64,000 nt of DNA from Hexactinellida sp. DTS-2022 (GCA_028753945.1 JAPNXP010000001.1:2346501-2410500), one strand, 5' to 3'. Counted from the first letter of the stretch, positions 45,739 to 57,318 are shown. Made by a program: numbers and translations. The notes: generated by a model from the letters alone, not told the origin.

Positions 45739-47010
45739 AGTCCAGCAATATGGTGAAAGATTGTGCATTTTCGAGATAAAAGTACCAAATTTTGCACAAT
45801 TGTAGTATTATAGGTTCTGATCAACTTCATCTATGGCACATAGCAGAATTTTTGGAAGAACAAATATTTCAGGGGGTCAAAAATTGGTGCCCAATCGAAT
45901 CGCTGGAAGTATAAATACAGGATAGCTCATTCAAATGCATTCTTAACGACTTTATATTGTCAGGTTCGTGCTCAGCAATTAATTTCCAGCATTTTGATAG
46001 GTAAATTGACTATATTTGGAGAGAATATTTCCATAGCAACGGTAAGAATGTGTTAAACATTCCGATCTCCCAATTTGGAGTAACCATATCGAGTGACCCC
46101 TTATTTTTCTCGGGTATGCGTACTGAGTGCGAATATACTATTAGAAACACTCTAAATATTAATTGTCAAGCCAAAAGTATGCATTTATCATATTCCAGCT
46201 CAAAGCCAAGATTTATCCAAGATCAAAAGTAGTACATAGTTGCTTGAAGGAGCACTTCTGTACTTTGATCACAGAAAAAGCCGCAAGAACATGTCTTTGT
46301 ACTTGTACTACTTCTAGGCAGGCTTGGACCGGCAATAGTTCCATAGTGCAATGCACATGCTTCCCCATTTATTCGACCTTGTGTCAGGCCAGTAGCTAGG
46401 GGAAGGCTCGCCGGCTAGGTTAACTTTTGTGCTTATCTGACATTTGGATTTGTTGTTGAATTGTATATTATTGGAGTTTCAATTTCCTCATGCTCACATT
46501 TTGTCTTAATACCCTCGAATATTCTAGTATCGCACTTGTACGTAGGTATTGAAATTTGGGTGAAATAGTATATAATAGTATATTCTAATAGTATATTCGC
46601 ACTCAGTACGCATACCCGAGAAAAACAAGGGGTCACTCGATATGATTACTCCAAATTGGGAGATCGGAATGTTTATCACATTTTTACCGTTGCTATGGAA
46701 AACTTAAAAATATTCTCACCGAATATAGTCTATATACCTATCAAAATGCTGGAAATTAAGTGCTGAGCACGAATCTAACAATATAAAGTCGTTAAGAATG
46801 CATTTGAATGAGCTATCCTGTATTTATACTTCCGGCGATTCGATTGGGCACCAATTTTTGACCCCCTGAAAAATTTGTTCTTCCAAAAATTCTGCTATGT
46901 ACCATAGCTAAAGTTGATCAGAATCTATAATACTACAATTGTGCAAAATTTGGTACTTTTATCTCGAAAATGCACAATTCGACCATTTCCTGCACCATAT
47001 TGCTGGACTA
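45739..47010. mobile_element. Foldback element with ~400-bp inverted arms
   Basis: The arms (about 45739-46141 and 46589-47010) are inverted copies with ends TAGTCCAGCAATATGGTG and complement, separated by a ~450-bp centre. TA flanks are compatible with a Tc1/mariner-type origin, but the borders are ambiguous. The inner parts (TTTCCATAGCAACGG…GAATGTGTTAAACATTCC) resemble the arms of the foldback at 24418-25351. Confidence 0.8.
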
Positions 47011-47190
47011 TATATAGTACGAACACGGATAATGCGAATTTCCGTTTTCTATTAACAACATTTATAGTCTTCTTCAATTCAGTTTGAATGACAGCGGTTG
47101 GCAATTTGTTATCATGAACTTGCAATTACTCAACGACAAAATAGCCTAAATAAAAGACACGAAAAATGATTATTTGATTTATATAGTAAT

Positions 47191-47525
47191 TCAGGATTGA
47201 TAAAAATCATGATTTTAAAAAAAAAATCAAAAATATCCGAATTTTTTGATTTAAATCACATTTTGTTGATTTAAATCAAGAGTTTTGATTTTAATTGTTT
47301 TTTTGCAATCTATATCACACTGACGTATATTATTTGGCTAATAGATTAATTACATTGATAATGACTCATTATAATTGTAATTTGACTCATTATCAATGTA
47401 TTTCTTTTCTTTTCGCAAAAAACAATAGACATAAAAAATCTGATTTAAATCAGACTTATTTGATTTAAATCAGATTTTTGATTTAAATCATGATTTAAAT
47501 CACTTGATTTAAATCAAACATCCCT
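47191..47525. mobile_element. MITE made of GATTTAAATC repeats
   Basis: CAGGATTGAT near the left edge and AACATCCCTG at the right edge suggest hAT-type ends. The interior is repeated palindromic TGATTTAAATCA. No secure duplication. Confidence 0.6.
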
Positions 47526-48424
47526 GTATAGTATTAACTGACTTTACATTATATTGAGATGCATATAAATTTACTAAAATGATTAAATAATTAGTACCTA
47601 CTAAGCCGAAGTACGTACTAACCCAATTACGTACTAACCGAGTTATACTAAGTTTTTCTTCCTTGGGGGGGGGGAGAAGTCTGCTAGTACCAGGATCCAC
47701 TAAATAATTGCTTCGCCAGCTGGGGGTCTGGGGGCGCTGCTAGCCCCTCAGTAGGGTTACAATTTATAGTACAAAGTATTATTGCTAACAATGGAGAGCT
47801 ATTGCTGTAAAATAATCACATAGTATTTGAAGCTGTGGTAACTAATGGAAGATCATTATAACTTCTGGCACAATTTCATTAATGATTATCACTAGTAATC
47901 ATTGCTCGACGAAATTAAATTTTGATGGTGGCTAATTAAGCCACCACCTCACCTTTTCTGGTGGCTAAAGAATAAACAACAGCCGATTTAACAAACCACT
48001 GAAGACTTAACAAAGTTCTGATGCGGTAAAACAACACTAATGTTAATAACAAATGATGCAACGTAAAATCTAATTTACATAAAGTCAAATAATCCTCAAT
48101 GTATGCTAGATTAGTTAAGCCACCAAAGGCAAAATTTGGTGGCTTAAATAAGATTTTTGGTGGCTAGCGCCATCAAACCACCTAACTTGTCGAGCACTGC
48201 TAGTAATGTTTGAATGGTATGTGTGGGGAAGATACAGAACTTTTAACATAAAATATTCTAGCCTAGAGAAGAATACATCGATTTGTCTCTTTATAAAAGG
48301 CTAAAAACATCTAATTTTAACTGAAAATAAGAACTTAGCAGCATATTTCCATGTGGGGGGGGGGGGGGGGAACTCAAGCTAGGGGGGGAAATCCCGGGGC
48401 GCCTCCCCTCTGTATAATACCCTG
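47526..48424. other. Gene-free gap with G/C-tract fragments
   Basis: Poly-G runs at 47665 and 48355 and a CAGCTGGGGGTCTGGGGGCG fragment at 47719. No exon recognised. Confidence 0.5.
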
Positions 48425-48730
48425 CGGGGAAAATTGGTCGCGGGAAATTTGGTCGCGAGGAAAAATGGTCTCTAGTAATATTAATTTTTGAGATAATGAT
48501 TGTATTACCATATAAAGAAATAAGTGCTACTAATCTCATTATCTCAAAGATTATTTATGTTAGGCCCAGGAAATGTATTATGAATGAATAGGAAGTTACC
48601 AATTGCGGATAGACAGTACTAGCATAGTTTACATAAAATCGATGGTTTTTGAGTTGTGGCTCATTTAGGGAATATACATTTCCCTGGCAACCGAGGAATG
48701 TGTCAACATTCCATTTATAATTTCGATATA

Positions 48731-48918
48731 CAGTCAACTCCGCTTAATTGGGACACCGGTTAATCGGTTTCTCCGCTTAATCGGGTCAAAGTTTCACAGG
48801 ATTTATAGGACAGAATTACAGTTTGGCTTACAATATTTTCGGTTAATCGGTTTCCTCGCGGTTTCTCCGCGTCAAAACAACTTGGTCCCGATGTGACCCG
48901 ATTAAGCGGAGTTGACTG
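48731..48918. mobile_element. Tc1/pogo (Tigger)-like MITE, 188 bp
   Basis: Ends CAGTCAACTCCGCTTAAT and complement, flanked by TA (48729-48730, 48919-48920). Internal GGTTAATCGGTTTC motifs. CAGT…-starting ends with a TA target are typical of pogo-family elements. Confidence 0.88.
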
Positions 48919-49134
48919 TATTTAATTCAACTAGTCATGGACATCCTCATGTCCAATTTTGAACATTTATAACGCGTTTAACTATGTTAAAAGCATAAAA
49001 ACACGACAATTCCCACGTTAAATAGCGATTACGTAATCAAATGGTGATGTATCACAATTCTAAAGGGTGTTATGTATGCCTTAATATCATGTTCCTAACT
49101 TCCTATACAATTATAATGCATTTCTCAGGTCTGT

Positions 49135-49248
49135 CACTACTAACTATTGAGATAAAGATATGTTAGCTAATAATCTATGGCCTTTAAGTAATCCATGGTC
49201 CAGCAAAATCTACTCAGTAGTAAGGCCTTATATAACGAAGGTCACGCA
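49135..49248 (-). repeat. MULE-end fragment (inverted copy at 56937-57050)
   Basis: About 115 bp from TATTGAGATAAAGATATGTT through CCATGGTCCAGC to GGCCTTATATAACGAAGGTC is the reverse complement of 56937-57050. The element core GTAGGCCTTATATA recurs at 23775, 31435, 32150 and 49900. Confidence 0.8.
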
Positions 49249-49962
49249 TCAACATAGCATTTAATAATTTCCATATTAGCTTAGATATTTTGGGCCATAT
49301 GACATTTTCCAATTAGAATTTGAGATGTGAATCCTTATAACTTATAAGTGTAGATTTGCAATAGAATGTATAAAGTGTGACTCCATAGCAAAGACGGTAT
49401 TAAACCGTCATGGATAGAAAGTATCCATGGTTAAATATGGTTATAGTAATAGAGGTAAGTAAACTGTTATGGTAAGTAAACCGTCATACAACAGCACTAT
49501 AATTTAAGAGAATCCTTATATAGAGCTGAGCTTTGTAGAGTTCAGATTTTTTCCCATACTAAAAGCCCAGGCTTACTTTCTAAAGGTCAATTTCAAAGTT
49601 TGGAGAAAAACTGACCTTTCTCAGTGCCTAAATACACATACTGAAAAACTGAACTCTACTAGAGCTGAGCTCTATATAAGTAATTTCTTAATTTAATTAC
49701 ATACATTGAGTATTAATAAAAACCATCAAATTGATAAGTTTATTTACTAAAGCGACTATATATCCCCGCGACTATTTCCCCCCGACCATATTTTCCCGCG
49801 ACCAATTTTCCGCCATTCCAATTAATTAAATGTAATATCTAGCAGAATATCAAAAGTATTCCTTTAATCCATGGTCCGGGTTCTCAAATTTGGTGCGTAG
49901 GCCTTATATACCGTTGGTGACATACAAATATATTTTTAATTACTTATATTATTGATCAAATA

Positions 49963-50439
49963 TAGTGCAACCTCTCTCTATATGTGTGGGAGCATGGGAC
50001 TGGAAATTTTTGTTTTGCCCCTCATTTACCGAATATTATTTTATAATTGGATAAACGCTACATATGGTCATATTATGCAATATATAGTTACTATTTGTAT
50101 ATTCTAATAATTTAGTAAATGCTAGTACGTGAGCAATCTACAGTCGACGGTTGTTTTACAAACATTAGAGTAGAGTCATCGAAAATAATTGTTCATTATA
50201 ATTTAGAGTGGATTTATTAGAAATGCAGTATATTTTTATATGCATTTTGTTATGATTTCTCCATTCCCCCCATTTATGGAATTATGGGGATAATAACTCA
50301 TTGTAAATTAAAGTCCCTGATTCCCCACTTCCCCGCCCATAGAGGTTCATTTGTATGGAAATGAACGAATATGTACCAAAATTCCCCCGCTTTATAGAGG
50401 TCCCCATTTACACGGGATCCACTTATAGAGGTTGCACTG
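49963..50439. mobile_element. Tc1/pogo-like MITE, 477 bp
   Basis: Left TAGTGCAACCTCT and right AGAGGTTGCACTG flanked by TA. TATAGAGG motifs and CCCC-rich patches lie inside, with no ORF. Confidence 0.7.
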
Positions 50440-50826
50440 TAGTTTAAGACACCATATATACATGCAATTCCTATGTTTTACATCATTTTCATTAGCCTTT
50501 ATTTTCATACAGATATACTTTTACCATTTTTTCCTTAAGGAACACTTTTAATGAACTCGTCGCTTCTATTAATTGATAGCACATTAGAATGAAATTTTTC
50601 AAAATAACATAGCTAGCATTTTCAGAATATTATTTTCCCATATTATGAATTATTGACTTTGGTTTGATGTGATTGATTATGTTCTACCTTGATTGGTTCG
50701 TTAATAGATTCACAAATAGTTTGTCTCCCTTTGTAAATAGTTTTGTAGTTCTATTTTTTGAAACGCCAATGAATTACACAATTGTAATTATCATGTTTTC
50801 CTTTATTCTCATACTAATTCATCTAG

Positions 50827-51290
50827 GATCTATTTTCAACTAATGAAAACCTTGAAAATTTAATTGACAATTCGGTAGTATTGCCTATTATTGATGAAGG
50901 TAATAAAAAGCTTCTGCTTAATAGACATCATAATATACAGGGACAGTCTATTTCCGATTTTATTTCAAAGAAGCGTGAGATTTTTCTAGTTGAATATAGT
51001 CTTAGCGTTAAGCGAGAAGATTTATTGACTCTGGAAAATACCGCATTAGATAAGGAGAATGAATTAATCGTATCTGAAAAGTTACTTGAAGAGGATGCAA
51101 TGAATTTTGATGAATTCCTTCGGAATACTAATATACTTACACAAAAAACGATGGCAGCTGCTGATATTTTCATAAAAGAAAAATTGGATAAAATTAATTC
51201 TACTAAGAAATTAAATAGTGAGATTCTCTTGCTCAGAACGGAAATCTCTAGAAATCAAGACCTCCTTGTCCAATTACGTTTATATAAACA
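50827..51290 (+). CDS. CFAP100 (CCDC37)-like coding exon, DUF4200 coiled coil
   Basis: The exon runs from an AG acceptor (CATCTAG|GATCTATTT) to a GTAAGT donor at 51291, about 154 codons, phase 0 in, phase 2 out. After a variable stretch it reads SKKREIFLVEYSLSVKRED, EKLLEEDAMNFDEFLRNTN, and KKLNSEILLLRTEISRNQD, the signature of DUF4200 in CFAP100 and relatives (KRxMFLxxYxLxVKRxE; LEEDAxxFDEFLxEN; LxxEIxxxRSEISxxE). These axonemal proteins help dock inner dynein arms (the MIA complex in Chlamydomonas). The rest of the domain (after YKQ) must lie in exons downstream of the window or beyond the transposons. The start is a splice site, not a Met codon. CCDC38 or CFAP73 are less likely alternatives. 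Confidence 0.85.
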
Positions 51291-51654
51291 GTAAGTATTA
51301 TTCTCTTTTTCAAAAATAGTGCTGCAATAGAGTATATGCTTTATCATAGCATTCTATACACTAAGGCAATGGCGCGCTTATAAATTTTTGGACCAGGGAT
51401 TGGTTAGTTACTTGGAGAATCTACTAATACTATCGTGGTTATATAATGTTTATGCTGAATATTCCATAACAATATCTAGGTTTATAATGCATAGTATTGC
51501 ATACGATTAGTTTAGACTATTTCGAATCAAATAAGAGACAGTTTAATGTATTTCTAAACACTTACAAAAAATAAAAAATAAAACAAGTAGTAACAAAGAT
51601 GTAGTGTGTAGTAAAATATACAAGTAGTATTGTCTTGAAATAGAAATGAGCGTT

Positions 51655-51790
51655 CCTTTGTCTAGCAGTGAGAGCTGCGTTCTTAACTTGTTGGTGTCAC
51701 CGCTCCTCGTCTCCTCGTCTAGTAGTTATAGTAAATCTGTGAGAGCTGCGTCTTAACTGGTTGGTGTCACCGCTCCTCGTCTAGTTGTTA
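51655..51790. repeat. ~90-bp direct repeat at the truncated transposase 3' end
   Basis: GTGAGAGCTGCGT(T)CTTAAC and TTGGTGTCACCGCTCCTCGTC occur twice, about 85 bp apart. The transposase reading frame ends in the second copy, suggesting a deletion with local duplication at this point. Confidence 0.8.
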
Positions 51791-53019
51791 TAGTAATGAT
51801 GCAAACTTCTGAAGTAATTTTAGTTGAATTTCTATGAACTTCATCCATTTGAAGTATCACTTGACGTTCCCTGTCACTAAACTTAGAGGTTATTTCCTTT
51901 AGTATTCGAAAATAGTCACCATCTATTCCCAGAGTGTTTTTAATATGAAGCAAGTTTCGCTCATGTGGCAATATTAAACAACTAGATGACTGGATATTTC
52001 TATAACATGCTGGTGATAATCCGTGAATTTTAAGTGAAAATACTTGAGTTAATATATCATACCGCCGGTTATTTTTTGAATGGATCAAATTTGTCAGTTG
52101 TCCTACAATAAAATACAACAAATTTTTCATGGATTCAGTACAGGTGAATAGATTGTCAGTTACGTCTAGATCTAGTGTGTCACATTCAACGAGGTTAATT
52201 GCGTTTAGTAGCTCATTGATAGCTAATTTGACATAATTGTTTATCGAATGTTCAGATGTGTGTTCACTATGAGTTGGTGTGAAAAAGTTATCTACCTCAT
52301 AAAGTGAACATTCAATTTGGCGGGTGTCATTAGTTGAAATTCTTGAAATACAAATCGGAATATTGTTAATGCCAAATGCTTTGATAAACAAATCATGGCC
52401 AATTAAGACTGAACGTTCAATTATAGGTCCGGAATCAGTAATAAGAATTTTTTTAAAGTGCAAAGAATTGTCCTCGGAATGGTGAGAAATCCAACCGTTC
52501 CTGAGATCAATCAAATGCAACTTAGAAAGAAGGTCAGAAAATGAATGAATAAGAAACTTATTTACTGTTTCTTCGTTATCAGCTAAGCTCTGAGTGCAGG
52601 CAGTTTCCATCATCAATCGTTCCTTGTCATCTTTTGAAAGTCTCTTCTGTTTTGAATTCGAATCAGATAGGTAGGAAGGACAGTTAGGAAAAATGCTTGG
52701 AACCGCACCTTTCTTTAGAGAGACTCGCGGGGAACAGTCATAGTTCGCCGTCCATCAAAATATTGGTGTGATCTCTCGATGTCTCCTTCTCTGAAATGGT
52801 GTATGCATACCTAAATATAAAAGTGAAATTGAGTATATATAAGGATGTGAAATTTCCAATTGAATACCTTCATATGTTTGTTGGCTTCATAATCCTTCCT
52901 TGGTCTAGGAATGGCTCTGAACCATTGTTCGCGTAATCGCTCATCTTTAGGAAAATTGAAAATTGAAGTAGTTTCTTCCCTAAATATTTCGACCTGCAGC
53001 CTGGGACAAGACAGGACAT
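51753..53019 (-). pseudogene. THAP-domain P-element-type transposase, truncated and frameshifted
   Basis: Exon 1 (53019-52868) starts MSCLVPGCRSKY (C-x4-C of THAP), then, after a 1-base frame change, reads TTSIFNFPKDERLREQWFRA. A 57-bp intron (52867-52811, GTATTC…TTTAG) leads in phase 0 to VCIHHFREGDIE (C-x2-H). A second frame change follows near 52720, then KKGAVPSIFPNCPSYL, the AVPxIF box. From 52616 an open 287-codon frame gives the P-transposase N-terminal region with SPACYRNIQSSSCLILPHER and QVILQMDEVH, whose Asp is the expected first catalytic acid. The frame ends soon after it, in duplicated junk, so the rest of the RNase H-like domain is missing. It is a non-autonomous relic. Confidence 0.85.
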
Positions 53020-53574
53020 CCGAATAGTCTAAATAAGTAGTAGTAGGTGATGTAGGTAGTGGGAATTAAAAGTTGCACTGAAAAGTGAACTTCTATGGTA
53101 TTCGTATAAATTTTGTATACAACAATTATGGGTGGATATAAAAATTTAACAAATTCAAAGGTCCAATTTGATTGAATCAATGATGGTGTACCTCTAAAAA
53201 TAGACCTTATTTATTTGGCATTTACATCGTACTATACATATCATCTCCTGACGGATGATTACTAAACTTATTATATCGTATTGACATAAATTTCTGAAAT
53301 ATTAGAGGAATATTAGAAAGCTATAAAAACGTAATGTGAGACATTAGAGGATGGATTCAGAAATATTATAGTCTTAAGATGCTTTAAAAGGGTTAAGGGG
53401 GGGGGGGGGGGGGTTAATGAATCTCATATCCAAATTTCCAATTAGCGAAGAAGAAATAGGAAAAACAAATTTACTAAATCTAAGTAACCAACCAATCCCT
53501 GGTCGAAAAATTTATAAGCGCGCCATTGCCTTATGCATAGAATGCTATGGCTTTATATATACATATATATGTAT

Positions 53575-53890
53575 CATAGGCGTCAAGTTTTGGAACTTAT
53601 AATGAAAGATTGGAGGGGCCCACTTGGAGGGGTCTGGGGGGGGGCCACTGGGAGGTTTGCTAAATATTTCCAGATTTGTTTCTTCAGAAACAAAATCTGG
53701 ATATATTGAGTAAACAAACGTGATTCTCACCCTCTATCATCCCTTGGTCGATCAAAAGGACCACTTTCATACAAAAATTAAATCCACCGAAAGTTCCGGG
53801 AGGTCGCTCCTAGTGACCCCCAGCCCCCCAATCAGCAATATGGGGGGGGGGGGGCGCCCCCCCCCAAAAACCCCAAACTTGGCGCCTATG
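53575..53890. mobile_element. MITE with CATAGGCGTCAAG ends, 316 bp
   Basis: Ends CATAGGCGTCAAGTTTTGG and CCAAACTTGGCGCCTATG with exact 8-bp duplication ATATGTAT (53567-53574, 53891-53898). It begins only 26 bp from the end of the P-like element. A second copy is at 55906-56394, inverted. Confidence 0.9.
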
Positions 53891-54164
53891 ATATGTATAT
53901 GTAATAATTCCAAAAATTACATACTTTCCATACGATTCTGAAGTGCACACGTTAAATTCTGATGTTTTCCATAACCTGTTTGAAAAAATTGGTTTAGGTT
54001 GTTTTATTTACAAATTTATATCTGTTAAAACTTCATTCTCAAAACTGTGAATCTTGACTTTTTGTGAATATCCACAAATCGTAGGATTTAAAATTTTAGG
54101 CCTGAAACCAGTGTTTCATACAATATTTGCATACAAGGGAGTCAATCTGGGTTATGTAAATTGT

Positions 54165-55275
54165 CAGGGCTTTTCACGAGTCACTTGATTGACTCGATGA
54201 CTCGCGAGTCACCACGAATCATCGATTCAGACTCGGTGACTCGAGCAGTGCTGCCAAGTCTCCGTAAATTTACTTAGACTACGTAAATCTGACGCCTATC
54301 TACGTGTCTACCTATGAAGACTTATTTCTACGTATTTCTAGCGAATATATTTGAGACTTCTTGTTTAACATATAACTGCGTTTTGTTCTTACTAGTGAAC
54401 CACCATATCTTTATTTATGTTTAATAATATGTTAAATAGTAACATAGTGATGAATTATTCCAATCGCAGAATACTCTGATTCAAGACAGGTGCATAATTT
54501 AAAATTAGCTAAATTAATATTACTTTGATAGTTTGATACATGCTATTAGTGAGTATATCTTATTGTTTACAAGCGCGAAAGCGTCCATATATCTACCTTT
54601 ATAAATGATTATTCATACAAATAGTAGTTTATATTATTTGAAACAGCAAATTAAGAAGTTTTGGGTCGCAGAGGGAATATTAGCATGCTTCGTAAAAATT
54701 TAGTTTTTCCGTAAATTTTATGGTCAATCTCCAGGAATTTATCTGAACTCACTTGGCAGCACTGGACTCGAGTCACCGAATTTTGTCACGAGTCAATTGA
54801 CTCGGTGACTCGAGTCATCGAATTTTGTCTCGAGTGAACTGACTCACTCGGTGACTCGAAACATCGAATTTTATCATCAGTCAATTGATTCGGTGATTCG
54901 AGTCAGGACTCGCGAGTCATCGAGTCAGGATTCGCGAATTATTGATGTGTACATATGGTAAGATTAACCAATTGGAAATTGAGTATTACCTGAATAATAT
55001 TTACTAATCTGATTATATTCAGAATTTGAAAAATCCATGTCTCTCAAAGATATTATCTGATTGACTTGATGACTCGCGAGTCACCACGAGTCATCGAGTC
55101 AGACTCGGTGACTCGAGCCACCGAATTTTGTCACGGGTCAATTGACTCGGTGACTCGAGTCACTGAATTTTATCACGAGTCAAATGACTCGGTGACTCGA
55201 GTCACTGAATTTTATCACGAGTCAAATGACTCGGTGACTCGAGTCACATGACTCAGTGACTCATTAAAAGCCCTG
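54165..55275. mobile_element. hAT-like MITE of GACTCGAGTCA repeats, composite
   Basis: Ends CAGGGCTTTTCACGAGTCA and TGACTCATTAAAAGCCCTG; flanks TAAATTGT/TGAATTAT (8 bp, two mismatches). The interior is tandem GACTCGGTGACTCGAGTCA with ~55-bp higher-order repeats at 55130-55240. Interrupted by a nested element. Confidence 0.82.
54246..54764. mobile_element. Nested hAT MITE with CAGTGCTGCCAAG ends, 519 bp
   Basis: Ends CAGTGCTGCCAAGT and ACTTGGCAGCACTG with exact 8-bp duplication GACTCGAG (54238-54245, 54765-54772). No ORF. Confidence 0.92.
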
Positions 55276-55448
55276 TGAATTATCAAGGGGACACTCTGGG
55301 ATATGTATGTTCTTAAGGGGGCCATAAATTTAACTTCTTAGTGTAAGTGATTTTTCTAGGGTGGGGGAGGGGAGGGGGCACTTGAAGGAGCAATGGGGGT
55401 GGGGGGAAATGCCCCCTACAATCCCCTGTATGAAATCCTGGAAACGAT

Positions 55449-55805
55449 TATTCGAAATGCAACGTACTAACCTTTTTCTAAACGAACGAATATTCGAATA
55501 TTCGTTCGTTTGGATGACTAAGCATTAAATCAATTTCAAGACACAAAATACATTGAAAAATAGCTTTTTATAACGTTACAATGGTTTAATAATAGTTGCA
55601 AAGTGTATTATACGCAAGTTAACTAATTATAAGCTAGTTTAGGTAGGAATTTTATTTACTATCTCTCCAAGCTTAACAAAAGTACTGTTGTTGTCCAAAA
55701 GTAGTCAACGAATATCCCTTTCAATCTAATATTCATCCAAACGAATATTCGTTTGGAAACGAACTAATTTTCGAACTTTCGGTATATTCGTTTCAGCCCT
55801 AATTT
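55449..55805 (-). mobile_element. MITE copy with CTGAAACGAAT ends
   Basis: Reverse-complement relative of 210-505. Palindromic ACGAACGAATATTCG at one end and ATTCGTTTCAGCCCTAA at the other. Confidence 0.6.
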
Positions 55806-55905
55806 TAGTAATTTGCACATAATCTTTTTAAAGAGTGAAGTTCCAATTTGTAGTCTAATGGATTAGGACAGTTTGGATAATTTCATGCTCAACCATGTGT
55901 GTTCG

Positions 55906-56394
55906 CATTGGCGCCAAGTTTGGGTTGGGGGAGGGACCTCCCCCATATTGTTGATCGGCCCCCCCCCATATTGCTGATTGGGGGGCTGGGGGTCACTGGG
56001 AGCGACCTCTCCGACCTTTCGTTGGATTTAATTTTTGTATGAAAGTGATCCTATTGATCGACCAAGGGATGATATAGGGTGAGAATCACGTTTGTTCACT
56101 GAATACAGGTAATCCTCCCAAAGCGGCACCCATCGGGAGAATGATTTTGTGCCGCTTCTCGGAGGTTGCCGCTTTGGGAGGTTGCTCCTACAGGTAAAAC
56201 TCCCAAAGCGGCACCCATCGGGAGAATGATTTTGTGCCGATTCTCGGAGGTTGCCGCTTTGGGAGGTTTACCTGTATGTCCAGATTTTGTTTCTGAGAAA
56301 CTAATCTGGAAATATTTAGCAAACCTCCCAGTGCCCCCCCCCCCCAAGTGGTCCCCCCATCTTTGATTATAAGTTCCAAAACTTGACGCCTATG
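55906..56394. mobile_element. Second copy of the CATAGGCGTCAAG MITE family
   Basis: Ends CATTGGCGCCAAGTTTGG and CAAAACTTGACGCCTATG. Related to 53575-53890 throughout (shared GATCGACCAAGGGATGAT, TTAAATTTTTG-type blocks). It contains an insert at 56106-56273 with two direct copies of a CTCCCAAAGCGGCACCC… hairpin. Confidence 0.8.
56106..56273 (+). repeat. Duplicated hairpin insert
   Basis: Two ~80-bp direct copies, each with arms CTCCCAAAGCGGCA…(C)CGCTTTGGGAG and a conserved CGGGAGAATGATTTTGTGCC centre. The outer ends are CAGGTAAT/AGGTTTACCTG. Confidence 0.8.
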
Positions 56395-56936
56395 GTTCGG
56401 TTAGTCGAAGTTCGGATAATCGAGGTTGAACTGTATCTACAAACTTTCCAGAAGATCTATTATAACTATCCAAAAAAATAACTTCTGAATGTTGTACTGT
56501 ATGCAGAAGTTGTTTTGTATCCATAAGAACTATCCAAAAGACTATCTTCTGAATGTTTTACTGTATGCACTGTACACGCATGAGTCCTCAATATTGGTAT
56601 CAACCTCAAGAGCTTCTTTTTCTTGGGGATTGTTGATACCCTTTGCTAGGTGAACTTGGTTTACGCTCCGTTTGAAATATTTTTCAAAGTTCAACCTTGA
56701 AATGGTCCGATGTATCCACAGTATCCATGGATATACCCGGAATCTCGATATACACCCATGAATATCTTAATGGATATCCAGTGAAATACAAACAACTTTC
56801 ACTTTGTTCCGTGGGTAGTTTGACCAAATTACAGTGCTACCTCGATTTCCGAACTCCTATTAACCGAACTCTTCGATTATCCCATCAAACCTGCTATTCC
56901 CAATGTTATTCCATAAATTGGTTGAGCCGTGACCTT

Positions 56937-57050
56937 CGTTATATAAGGCCTTACTACTGAGTAGATTTTGCTGGACCATGGATTACTTAAAGGCCATTGA
57001 TTATTAGCTGACATATCTTTATCTCAATAGCTAGTATTGACATCAGGGTT
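56937..57050 (+). repeat. MULE-end fragment (inverted copy at 49135-49248)
   Basis: GACCTTCGTTATATAAGGCC…CTGGACCATGGATTAC… leads directly into the subterminal repeats of the MULE. Confidence 0.8.
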
Positions 57051-57318
57051 GTATCAACTCATTTTCTGACTTTGTCATAATAGTTTTTTATTGAGTTTTG
57101 ACTTTGTCAGAGTAGTTTTATTGGGTTCTGACTTTGTCAGAATAGTTTTTATAGAGTTCTGACTTTGTCATAGTGGATCTTACCCAGTTTTGACTTTTGT
57201 AAGAAATTGTAGTTGATTGATACTATTATCATGATGTGTATTTATTACTATTTAATTAGTATTTGTAAACTTATTAGAAAAAATAATAAATACAATAAAT
57301 TTAGTACTTATGCTTATT

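Larger units (their letters stand above)
48425..49814. mobile_element. TIR element with GGTCGCGGGAAA ends
   Basis: Left GCGGGGAAAATTGGTCGCGG and right (reverse) GGCGGAAAATTGGTCGCGGG, each followed by further GGTCGCG(A/G)GG motifs. It contains the pogo-like MITE at 48731 and a MULE-end fragment at 49135. No transposase found and no clear duplication. Confidence 0.65.
36509..50826 (+). other. Presumed intron of the CFAP100-like gene
   Basis: Bounded by GTGAGT (36509) and CATCTAG (50826). It contains the third repeat array and a series of MITE and foldback elements but no additional exon I can recognise. Whether it is one intron depends on the exon 1 assignment. Confidence 0.45.
51345..53549 (-). 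mobile_element. P-element-like transposon, 2,205 bp, defective
   Basis: Inverted ends start CATAGCATTCTAT and extend about 70 bp (…AAGGCAATGGCGCGCTTATA…GACCAGGGATTGGTT). GCTTTAT is duplicated at 51338-51344 and 53550-53556; P elements make 7-8-bp duplications and have CA-starting ends. It encodes a THAP domain followed by a P-transposase N-terminal region on the - strand. It inserted 54 bp beyond the splice donor of the CFAP100-like exon, in its intron, on the antisense strand. Confidence 0.88.

Noticed and set aside
55066..55251. ORF with repeated VTRVTEFYHESNDS
   Set aside because: Translation of the GACTC-type tandem repeat inside a hAT-like MITE.
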